Shown here: in pieces, positions 7,786-15,320 of the stretch
Layout: every line of letters begins with the position of its first letter
How positions within the stretch are numbered: position 1 is the first letter of the stretch
Origin: CAZOIA01 sp964579675
GTDB lineage: Bacteria; Planctomycetota; Phycisphaerae; UBA1845; PWPN01
Assembly (NCBI GenBank): GCA_964579675.1
Contig: CAZOIA010000081.1
Coordinates: 1-23,500, forward strand
Reading direction: 5' to 3'
Length of the DNA stretch: 23,500 nt
Translations under genes and position numbers: made by a program
Notes under the pieces: model-generated
Told to the model about the DNA's origin: nothing
Seen by the model: only the letters and a program-made list of their open reading frames with translations
Database searches by the model: none

Positions 7786-9122
7786 AAAGTATTCCTGATC
7801 CTGCGCAAGACGTAGGAAGGCCTCCTGGGAAACCAGGCGTCTTCCAGCCAGAGGGCTGTTCGAGCCATTATGATACCTGACAAGACGAAGATGAATATAT
7901 AGCACTTGAAGAACGAGGCAAAACTTATTCTGAAGAACTGCAGAAGGACGGCGGCGAGTAGACAGTCGGCCAGTCGCGCTATCGACCACTGCGGTGCGAG
8001 CGAGGCGCGTCTGTGCAGCGCACTTATTCCTAGAGACGCCAGCGCGAAAACCAGAAAGCACCCCACGGGACCGAGGTTGAAGTACGCTTCTATGAGTGCG
8101 GGGAATCCCCAACCGCCACCTTTCCTCGCCGTCTCCGGATCATATGTCGAGACGTACCACTGATCCAGGGTGGCTGGACGTTGCCAGGGAAGCATGACGC
8201 TGGGTGGTATGATTTCGAGCGCGCGCAAGTATGAACTCCCCAGGAGGAATTGTCCTTCAGGGGGGCCATCTGCCAGGAGTTCCACCGCTTGAGAGATGTG
8301 TCTGTAGGGTTCCAGATGCTCTATAGACAATGCTTGCTCGAGCACCTCCCGGTTGGTGCTCCTGAGCATCTCGTACGGGCCTCCTGAATGGAATACGCGC
8401 ATTGTGCCCAGCACGGCCATCACCCCGAGCAGCACCGGTATCGCCGGAACGATGTAGTACCAGGCGATCCTTCGGACATTGTAATGGAATAGATAAACCG
8501 CAAGTATGCAGGTTAACAAGAGTTCCCCCCTGCTTGCCAGGACGTAATAGACCACCAACATCCCGGCTGCGATTGCAGCCAGCACCAGGCTGCGCAACCG
8601 CCACGACACGCTTTGGCCAGACACGATAGCCAGAGCTGCGCCAACGGGCAGCAAGTGCGCCCCACCCGCCATTACGCCCCTGTTGGCCTCGTTTCTGGCG
8701 AATATGTCGCCTTCGAGCAATGCCCTTCCGAGCGCTTCCATGGCCACTATCATGACGACACATATGCCGCACACGGCGAGGGAGAGCACCAGGAGAGGTT
8801 GAGGGGACACAGGGCGATTGCTCTTAGATGCCGCTCCGACCGCAGCCTTGCCGCACCCACCCAGGTTTCCAGCAAAGATGCCACAGAGCCCGAGCATCAC
8901 AAGAAACGCGTAATCTCCGAGCGTGCGGCTTCGCAGGTCGAGGTCGGAAATCCTCAGGAAGATAAGACAATTATAAACCAGGTACAGCAGAAGGAAGATG
9001 AGCCGCGGATCTAGAGCGTCGAATCGGACATCGCTGCGCAAGTTCTGCCGTATGACATTGTAAACAGTCAACAGGACGAGAGCGCCGGCGATGCTGAGCA
9101 CCAGGTATCCGTCGAGGCTCAA
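7782..9122 (-). CDS. wzy: Wzy-like oligosaccharide repeat-unit polymerase
   Basis: This 446-aa integral membrane protein has about 11-12 helices and one large periplasmic loop at about residues 243-345. Features of the oligosaccharide repeat-unit polymerase family are ASRGELLL (196-203), the loop with LLADGPPEGQFLLGSSYLRA, and GGGWGFPALIEAYFNLGP (335-352) just before a late helix. It would join undecaprenyl-linked units into polymer in the periplasm. The start is TTG at 9122, overlapping the previous stop as TTGA, with GGAGG about 9 nt upstream. It is directly followed by the flippase, the usual Wzy/Wzx pairing. A ligase role is less likely because another protein in this operon (11947-14493) fits the WaaL/Wzy_C pattern better. 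Confidence 0.83.
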   Translation of the reverse strand: MSLDGYLVLSIAGALVLLTVYNVIRQNLRSDVRFDALDPRLIFLLLYLVYNCLIFLRISDLDLRSRTLGDYAFLVMLGLCGIFAGNLGGCGKAAVGAASKSNRPVSPQPLLVLSLAVCGICVVMIVAMEALGRALLEGDIFARNEANRGVMAGGAHLLPVGAALAIVSGQSVSWRLRSLVLAAIAAGMLVVYYVLASRGELLLTCILAVYLFHYNVRRIAWYYIVPAIPVLLGVMAVLGTMRVFHSGGPYEMLRSTNREVLEQALSIEHLEPYRHISQAVELLADGPPEGQFLLGSSYLRALEIIPPSVMLPWQRPATLDQWYVSTYDPETARKGGGWGFPALIEAYFNLGPVGCFLVFALASLGISALHRRASLAPQWSIARLADCLLAAVLLQFFRISFASFFKCYIFIFVLSGIIMARTALWLEDAWFPRRPSYVLRRIRNTL

Positions 9123-9970
9123 GAGGTGGATCCTCCATCCGGATCGCGTGCTACGGCCACACCCCAGATGTTAGCGCGAAGGCCTTCCAGCAAGGAGGTG
9201 GAATTCACGATGCGTTCCCAAGCCACCATTGGATAAAACATCAGCCGTGTCGAGAGTCCGTAGGTGGGATAAGTTTCTATACAACGGAGGAGTTCCACAC
9301 GGAATGCGGCTTTCGTGAGGAATCTACGACACACATGAGGCCTGTTCATCCGGTAGAAAGTCGGGTATGGATCATGAGCCCCGGGTGCGAGATTACGAAG
9401 GGCGTTGGCAACGATGACGTGGAACCATTGTGGAGTGAGGCTTGCCACCAGCGCGACGTAATGGGCCAGGTTCGGAGTTCGGAATATGTATACCCCAGCG
9501 GGGCGTAATACACGATGGATTTCCTTCGTGAGCGGTCCTGGCTGCGCGAGATGCTCGCAAACGTACTCAGATACGACTGCATCGAAGCTGGCGGGCTTGT
9601 ACGGTATATTCACCCCATCGTAGATCGTCTTGTGGTGGCAGTATTCGTTGCCGGCAACTTCGGCATCTACATCCAGGCCGGTGACGCGGCCCATGGTTGC
9701 CAGGAAGGCACTCGTTTTGTTTGACGGGCCCGGGCCAATCTCAAGGATGTGACTGCCCGGTCGTACGTATTTGGCAATAAGCCGGTAAAACTGGGTTCGT
9801 TCGTCGACCCAACCGGGTTTCGAGAGGTAGTACTTATGAAGGAGCCTGTCTTGCCAACTCTTTGTCGGCACTTTGGCGTCAGCTTGCTTGTTCTTCTTCA
9901 CATTCATGTGGCTCTTGGCAGCCGCCAGGAATTGCCCCACGTCGCCAAGGATTTCGTCATTCTTTGACAT
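9119..9970 (-). CDS. Class I SAM-dependent methyltransferase
   Basis: This 283-aa protein carries SAM-binding motif I ILEIGPGPSNKTSAFL (75-90), the acidic end of strand 2 in VTGLDVD (96-102), and FDAVVSEYVCEHLAQP (129-144), with the family-typical HRVLRPAGVYIFRTPN further on. The N-terminus is Lys-rich (residues 18-40) and the C-terminal half has aromatic-rich hydrophobic patches, so the protein may sit at the membrane surface. I chose the ATG at 9970 (MSKNDEILGDVG). Upstream in-frame starts, including an ATG at 10013, give less protein-like sequence, and neither has a good ribosome binding site. The position before the polymerase gene suggests sugar or lipid-linked intermediate methylation; the substrate is unknown. 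Confidence 0.82.
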   Translation of the reverse strand: MSKNDEILGDVGQFLAAAKSHMNVKKNKQADAKVPTKSWQDRLLHKYYLSKPGWVDERTQFYRLIAKYVRPGSHILEIGPGPSNKTSAFLATMGRVTGLDVDAEVAGNEYCHHKTIYDGVNIPYKPASFDAVVSEYVCEHLAQPGPLTKEIHRVLRPAGVYIFRTPNLAHYVALVASLTPQWFHVIVANALRNLAPGAHDPYPTFYRMNRPHVCRRFLTKAAFRVELLRCIETYPTYGLSTRLMFYPMVAWERIVNSTSLLEGLRANIWGVAVARDPDGGSTS

Positions 9971-10212
9971 CGGGAACGGCAAGACGTTCGGTGCCCGAAA
10001 TGCCTTCGCCGACATCCGGAGGCAGAGGCTGACGGACCGGCATGTAGACGGGTGTGTTACCCGATGCCGACATGCACAGGCGGGGCTGTCTGGCCCCGGC
10101 GGATTGCTCAGGTTGCCAGGCCGATTAGCGGACGACCTGGAGGTGGCTGTGGGGCGCCGTTCAGTCCGCAACGGGGCCGCCGTGGCGCACGTATCCCGGC
10201 GTTGTTGCAGAG

Positions 10213-11727
10213 TTAGCCCTCGGTCCCGCTGGGCTGGGCGGCTGTTGGCAGGCTGGTCGCTGTTTCGGTGTCACGCGGATCCCGCGGCAGGTCGTCCAGG
10301 CTGCACTCCTCGAGCAGGCGGGCAAAGAGCGCCACCCGATGGGCGGCCGTTTCCAGTGAGTGGTTCACGGGTACAACAAGTTGCAACCGCAGAGACTGCC
10401 CGGATCGCCGCTGGCCAACCGGCAGAGTCATCTCTATCGAATTGTCAACGTCGGGCGATTGGCCCTGGTCGCACCAGGCCAACGTTCGCTGCGTACCATC
10501 GCGGTTGCTCAACACCAGCGATATGCAGGCGAGATCCATCTTCCGGGCGGCTGTACAAGCAGCTTGCCACCATTGGTCAAAGGTCCTGGCCTTTCGCATC
10601 ACCAGGACAGCGTAGTCGAAACCCCGCTTCTGCTCTTTCTGCTGTTGCGTGATTTCCAGGTTGCGTTTGAGGCTGGCTATGGTTTCGCGCAGCCTGACCG
10701 CGCCCAGGATCCGGAAGAACAGTACGAGGAGCAGCGATACGCAGCAGAAAACGGCCAGCGCCTCGGGCTCGCGGGTGATGATCATGAACATCCCCAGCCC
10801 GGCAGCCAGCAGGGTCACCAGGTAGATGAAGATAACGACGCTGCGTTGATGCAGGCCCATGTCGAGCAACCGATGATGGATGTGGCTGCGGTCGCTTGCG
10901 AACACGCTGCGCCGGTCGAGGATGCGGCGAAGCATACTGAACAACGTGTCGAAGATGGGGACGCCCAAGGCCAGGAACGGCAGGGCCAAGCCGACAATGG
11001 CAGCGGACTTGGTGGCGCACATGACGCTCGAGGCGGCGATCATGAAGCCCAGGAAAAGACTGCCGCAATCGCCCATGAAAACCCTGGCGGGATTGAAATT
11101 GAAGCACAGAAAGCCGGTGAGGCCGCCCAACAGGGCCAGCATGAGCACGGCCATGACCACCTGCCCGTTGGTGAGGGCCAGTACCGCGATAACCGCACAG
11201 GCGACCGTCGAGATGCCCGCCGCCAGACCGTCGAGCCCGTCGATGAAATTGACGGCGTTGGTGAGCCCGACAATCCATAGCATGGTCAGCGGCCAGGCGT
11301 ACCAGCCGAATTCGAGGCTGAACCCGCCACGCAGAACCACGGAGTCGATGCGGATGCCGAAGGCGCAGACGACAGTAGCGGCCAGGACTTGGGCAATGAG
11401 CTTCGTGGCGGGCCGAAGGCGGTACAAATCGTCCACGAACCCCACGAGAAAGACAGCCGTACCGGCGGCGAGCAGCGCGATGACCTGCGGCTGGATGCTG
11501 CGGAAGGCCTCGCCGACCCTGTTGCCGAGCAGCAGCACCGGTATCGTCAGCCCCATCATGGCCAGGAAAATGGCCACGCCTCCGATGCGGGGAACAGAAG
11601 ATACGTGGATCTTGCGGGCGTCGGGGGCATCGTAAATCCTCAGTGCCCGGGCTGCGAGAATCACAACGGGGGTAGAAGCTATGGCCAGCAGGAGCGAACC
11701 GGCGTAAACGAATATGTAGGTTTTCAC
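10213..11727 (-). CDS. WecA/MraY-type polyprenyl-phosphate sugar-1-phosphate transferase with C-terminal extension
   Basis: This 504-aa enzyme is predicted to start repeat-unit synthesis by transferring a sugar-1-phosphate (for example GlcNAc-1-P) from a UDP-sugar to undecaprenyl phosphate. Family motifs appear in order: DAPDARKIH (33-41), GFVDD (96-100), NAVNFIDGLDGLAAG (157-171), FMGDCGSLFLGF (217-228) and SHIHHRLLDMGL (281-292), with about 11 helices up to residue 343. Residues 345-504 form an extra cytoplasmic part not typical of WecA: a Gln/Lys-rich helix, then a mixed alpha/beta region (RTFDQWWQAACTAARKMDL, residues 381-399), then a low-complexity tail. The GTG at 11727 is chosen over the in-frame GTG at 11742 because GGAGG lies 8 nt before it. 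That GGAGG can pair with CCTCC just upstream. Confidence 0.88.
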   Translation of the reverse strand: MKTYIFVYAGSLLLAIASTPVVILAARALRIYDAPDARKIHVSSVPRIGGVAIFLAMMGLTIPVLLLGNRVGEAFRSIQPQVIALLAAGTAVFLVGFVDDLYRLRPATKLIAQVLAATVVCAFGIRIDSVVLRGGFSLEFGWYAWPLTMLWIVGLTNAVNFIDGLDGLAAGISTVACAVIAVLALTNGQVVMAVLMLALLGGLTGFLCFNFNPARVFMGDCGSLFLGFMIAASSVMCATKSAAIVGLALPFLALGVPIFDTLFSMLRRILDRRSVFASDRSHIHHRLLDMGLHQRSVVIFIYLVTLLAAGLGMFMIITREPEALAVFCCVSLLLVLFFRILGAVRLRETIASLKRNLEITQQQKEQKRGFDYAVLVMRKARTFDQWWQAACTAARKMDLACISLVLSNRDGTQRTLAWCDQGQSPDVDNSIEMTLPVGQRRSGQSLRLQLVVPVNHSLETAAHRVALFARLLEECSLDDLPRDPRDTETATSLPTAAQPSGTEG

Positions 11728-11735
11728 GGGCTCGT

Positions 11736-11748
11736 CCTCCACAGGAGG
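11736..11748 (-). promoter_or_regulatory. Small hairpin covering the ribosome binding site of the WecA-like gene
   Basis: On the minus strand CCTCC-TGT-GGAGG forms a perfect 5-bp stem with a 3-nt loop. The 3' arm is the Shine-Dalgarno sequence used by the GTG at 11727. It could restrain initiation, but such a small stem may simply be chance. Confidence 0.3.
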
Positions 11749-11946
11749 TGGGCCGCTCCCTCCAAGGTCTTGTCGCGCAAGAACGGATGCATCCTCGGCG
11801 AACCCCTCAGCGTCAACCAGGTACTCCCACCACCGGGTCTGCGCCGGGGCCCGGCCCGCAAAGCGCAGACTCCGTCCCCGTCAGCCGCATCGCGCGAAGC
11901 TTTGCGACCTGTTCCGACCCGCCCGGCCAGACGATGGGCCGGCAGC

Positions 11947-14493
11947 TTATCCGCTTTCCCCGGTCGCTCCAGGCCGGACGGAGAGTTCTTCAATCAGCTT
12001 TCTGGCGGCAACCATGTGAGGCCGCAGACGCAACACGATCCGTGCCTCGTGGATCGCCTCGGGAACCCGGTCCATCTCGACCAGCACCCGGGCAAGCGAG
12101 AGTCGCCAGTATACCTGTCCGTAGTCCAGATCCAGGGCCCGGCGAAAACAGTCTGCGGCAGCGGAGCAGTCTTGTTCTTTCCAATAGGCGTCCGCCAGGG
12201 ATGCCAGAGCCCACGCCGGGGCATCCGGCTCGTCGCACCGGGCCCTCAGCAGCTCGACCGCTTCCTTCCTGGCGTCGGCGGCCAGCTCCTCGTGTTCGGT
12301 AGTTTCGCTCAGTGTTCGGGCGACGCGGCTCAGCCAACCGATGTTGTCCCGGGCGATCGCAACGGCCAGATCGGGCCTGCCGACCTGGTAGACGTACACA
12401 TCGATAACGTCGGCTATCAATCGGCCGTCGAGTTCCAAAGCACGGCGGAACTTCTTCTCCGACGCTTCCATCTGCCCCTCCTGCGCGTCCAGCAGTCCCG
12501 TGACGAAGCACGCCGTGGCGTCGCAGGGCGCGAGCCTGAAGCCGGTGCGGATGTGGTCGGCACCGACCGGCTGCTCGAGGATGAACTTCTCAAGCTGGCC
12601 GGCCACGCAGTACGTGGCCCCGAACGTCGGACAGAGTTCCCGGGCCCGGTGCAGATCGTCAACGACTCGCTCGGTGAACTCCAGGCTCTGCGGGGTCATG
12701 ACGATCTCACCGGTGTCCGGGTCGGTGACCCGGCTGATTGCCTCCCAGCGATAGACGTTCAGCCAGTGGCGGTACTTGACATTTCGGGGTTGGTAATCGG
12801 CGGCCGCGGCCGCGTGCGAGAGAATAGCATCGTACTCCTCGTTGCTGCCCAGCCAGTCCTTCTCGCGGAGACTTCCCTCTATGCGGAGAGCCTGTTCCCA
12901 GTGGGTCTCTGCGCGGCGGGCATCGTTAGCGCCTGTTAGCGACCAGAGCCAGACCGCGACAACCAGTGCCCCCCCACCGATCCGCAGACCGCGCGCCCAT
13001 CGTCCGGGATTGCTCCTTCCGCCGCTGCCGCCGATCCCCGTCGGATTCGCTGGCTCCATTGTTCCAGGCTGCACGGGGGCCATGCCAACCAGCAGCCCGC
13101 AGCAGACTGCTGTCAGACAAGCGTTCGCGGGCAGATGCTGGCCGAAGTCGCTGAAGCTGTGAACCATGATAGCCAGGAGACCGAACCCCAGTCCGAAGGC
13201 CTCCGAATGGATCGGCAGCCGCAGGCTGCGGACGTTGCGCAGGTAAGCTCGCCAGACGATCGCGGCGAAGGCAAGTATCAACGCCAGGCCGACAACGCCG
13301 GTTTCCTCGGCCGCTTGGGCATACTCGTTCTCGGCGTGCGCTGCCAGAGCCGGGATCGTCGAGCGGTCGAACATGGGGTAGACCACTTCGTGGGTTCCCA
13401 GGCCCGTCCCAACCGTAGGGAATTTCGTAACCGAAACGGATAGATCCTTGAGAATACCCCAGCGGTTCTCGTAATGGTGAAGATCGCGCAGCGTGGCCAA
13501 GCGGTCGTAAACGGCGTCGAAGCCAATGTAGAGAACGCAGGCGAACGAGCCCATGGCCAGCGCGGCGATAATCCAGCCGCGGCTCTCAATGTTGCGCTTG
13601 CCGGCCAAGACCACTGCCGTGAAGCCCCCGGCGATGAGCATCGAGACAATCCCGCCCCGGGTGAGCGAGATAAACATGGTGGCCGCGCCAAGGATGATCA
13701 TTCCAGCCAAGTACCAGACCACCCTCAGGGCAGGATTGCTCAGGTGGGTGATCACCTCCGGCAGGGCAACGTTCCGGTGGCGGAAACACTCGTCCAGCTT
13801 GACCAGCAGCAGCCCCAACGCAGCGCCGATCGAAAGGTTCATAAACTGGCCATAATGGCTGTGGTTGATGAAGGTGCCGGAGCTGGCCTTCCCTTCGCCG
13901 GCTGGTACGACCCAGTAGATCTTGTCGTTTCCGAAGAGATCCTGGGCCAAGGCCAGCAGCGCCAGCCCGCCCCCGATTGCCGCTACGGCGGCCAGGAGAC
14001 GTTTGATCTGTTCGGGGCGGCGATAGACGTTGACGATGATGACGAAGACGGCCGCCGCGGCCAGGATCAGCCGCAGATCGTGTTCGGTCGCCAGGGGATA
14101 GAGGCTCAGCGTCATCCTGTTGAGCAGTCGCGGCGCGTCCGGCAAGTCACCCAACAGGTCAGCCCTCACGGCAGCGGAGTGGGGCGAGATTATCTTCACA
14201 ACGCTCGCAGGCAGGGCCACCAGTTGGAACAACGCCAGGGCAACAAACAGCACCACCGGCACGTAGGCCCAGGTCCACACCGGCTTCACGTCACGCCGCC
14301 AGATGAGTTTCAGCGCAAGGCAACCCGCCATCGCCCCGGCCAGCAGAACCACCACAAGTTCGCTCCATGCCTCCACCGCCCCGAAGGCCAGCGGCATGAA
14401 CGCCAACAATGCGATCATCAACGCCTCGACGGCGATGTCGAACCGACTTGCTGCTGCATCAGCAGGGGCAATGTCGACCGGCAACGTACTCAT
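11947..14493 (-). CDS. O-antigen ligase/polymerase-like (Wzy_C) membrane protein with C-terminal TPR region
   Basis: This 848-aa protein has two parts. Residues 1 to about 470 hold 10-12 helices of the WaaL/Wzy_C superfamily, with SGTFINHSHYGQFMNLS near 205, SLTRGGIVS near 276, GTGLGTHEVVYPMF near 362 and AHAENEYAQAAEETGVVGLA near 385. After one more helix (about 504-520), residues 525-840 are soluble and helical, with TPR-like units such as EKKFRRALELDG and ADCFRRALDLDYGQVYWRLS. TPR tails of this kind occur in several exopolysaccharide ligase-like proteins and may bind partner proteins in the periplasm. The ATG at 14493 shares one base with the upstream stop (TGATG), with GAGGTG about 7 nt before it. 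It may attach polymer to an acceptor, or act as a second polymerase. Confidence 0.85.
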   Translation of the reverse strand: MSTLPVDIAPADAAASRFDIAVEALMIALLAFMPLAFGAVEAWSELVVVLLAGAMAGCLALKLIWRRDVKPVWTWAYVPVVLFVALALFQLVALPASVVKIISPHSAAVRADLLGDLPDAPRLLNRMTLSLYPLATEHDLRLILAAAAVFVIIVNVYRRPEQIKRLLAAVAAIGGGLALLALAQDLFGNDKIYWVVPAGEGKASSGTFINHSHYGQFMNLSIGAALGLLLVKLDECFRHRNVALPEVITHLSNPALRVVWYLAGMIILGAATMFISLTRGGIVSMLIAGGFTAVVLAGKRNIESRGWIIAALAMGSFACVLYIGFDAVYDRLATLRDLHHYENRWGILKDLSVSVTKFPTVGTGLGTHEVVYPMFDRSTIPALAAHAENEYAQAAEETGVVGLALILAFAAIVWRAYLRNVRSLRLPIHSEAFGLGFGLLAIMVHSFSDFGQHLPANACLTAVCCGLLVGMAPVQPGTMEPANPTGIGGSGGRSNPGRWARGLRIGGGALVVAVWLWSLTGANDARRAETHWEQALRIEGSLREKDWLGSNEEYDAILSHAAAAADYQPRNVKYRHWLNVYRWEAISRVTDPDTGEIVMTPQSLEFTERVVDDLHRARELCPTFGATYCVAGQLEKFILEQPVGADHIRTGFRLAPCDATACFVTGLLDAQEGQMEASEKKFRRALELDGRLIADVIDVYVYQVGRPDLAVAIARDNIGWLSRVARTLSETTEHEELAADARKEAVELLRARCDEPDAPAWALASLADAYWKEQDCSAAADCFRRALDLDYGQVYWRLSLARVLVEMDRVPEAIHEARIVLRLRPHMVAARKLIEELSVRPGATGESG

Positions 14494-15320
14494 CAACGCA
14501 CCTCGCCTTGGGCAAGGTTCAGGACCGGGGCGATCCGCTCTCCGTTCAGAACGCGCCGCGGGTTCTTGCTGCAGGCCTGCTCTGCCACGGACCGCCCCAT
14601 GCGTCTGGTGATCAGGTCGAACGCGTCTGACATGCAGGGGGGGCGACCAGTCGAATCATGGGCGTCTGTGGCTACCAGTGCCGGCGCTCCGGAAGCGAGA
14701 AACTCCCACCCCATCTTCTCGGCCGTCGGGCCGAATCCGCCGAGCAGGCTCGCCGCCGTCACTTGCAGACAAGCCCCGTGTGCCAACCATGGCCGCACCG
14801 CATCCACGTGCCTGCCAATAAAGCCGTTTCGTTCCGGGTGCGAGATGATCGCTGTCACAGATGACCGGGCAAGATCCGCCAGCAGCGGCGCAAGGTCGAC
14901 AAAGGTATCATGAGGCAGCTCCAGCAGGATATGCCGACCGCCATCAGCCAGGGTGAGTACGCGGTCCGACCGCAACATCTGGGGAATCCGTTCGTCGACC
15001 CGCACATCGGCTCCCGGCAAGACCGTCAGCGGCACGGATTCCTTTCTGAGGGTTTCGTTCAGTGAAGACACCGCCTGTCGGACCTCGCCCGCCTCGTTGC
15101 GACCATCGTAGCGGCCCAACTGGTGTGGCGTGGCTACGACGGAAGTCATGCCGTCGGCGACAAGGGCTCGGCACAAGGTGACGGCATCGCCAAGCGTCTT
15201 CGGCCCATCGTCAAGACCCGGGACACAATGGCAGTGAATGTCCACGAACTGCGTGGCCCCGGGCCGCCGCAGCGAGGCATATTGGAGCTGAGCGGGGCTT
15301 GACCTTGAGGACTTCTTCAT
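14493..15320 (-). CDS. PHP-type protein-tyrosine phosphatase, CpsB/YwqE-like
   Basis: This 275-aa metal-dependent phosphatase of the PHP superfamily is the usual partner of the bacterial tyrosine kinase in capsule loci, removing phosphate from the kinase tail. Metal-binding motifs are in place: DIHCHCVPGLDDGP (27-40), ATPHQLGRYDG (63-73), GADVRVD (103-109), ISHPERN (159-165) and ATDAHD (217-222). The length is close to the family norm of about 250 aa, with a short extra N-terminus. The ATG shares one base with the kinase stop (TGATG), and its own stop shares one base with the next ATG, so kinase, phosphatase and ligase-like protein should be translationally coupled. Confidence 0.92.
   Translation of the reverse strand: MKKSSRSSPAQLQYASLRRPGATQFVDIHCHCVPGLDDGPKTLGDAVTLCRALVADGMTSVVATPHQLGRYDGRNEAGEVRQAVSSLNETLRKESVPLTVLPGADVRVDERIPQMLRSDRVLTLADGGRHILLELPHDTFVDLAPLLADLARSSVTAIISHPERNGFIGRHVDAVRPWLAHGACLQVTAASLLGGFGPTAEKMGWEFLASGAPALVATDAHDSTGRPPCMSDAFDLITRRMGRSVAEQACSKNPRRVLNGERIAPVLNLAQGEVR

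Noticed and set aside
10081..10098. Perfect 6-bp hairpin CGGGGC/GCCCCG between the WecA-like and methyltransferase genes
   Set aside because: No T tract follows on either strand, so a terminator inside the operon is not supported. It may be chance in GC-rich spacer.
11389..12939. A 516-aa open frame on the plus strand
   Set aside because: It runs antisense across the WecA-like gene, the gap and the TPR part of the ligase-like gene. Its composition is rich in Arg, Gly and Gln with no recognisable motif.
13474..14913. A 479-aa open frame on the plus strand
   Set aside because: It is antisense to the membrane half of the ligase-like gene and to the phosphatase gene, both supported by clear motifs.
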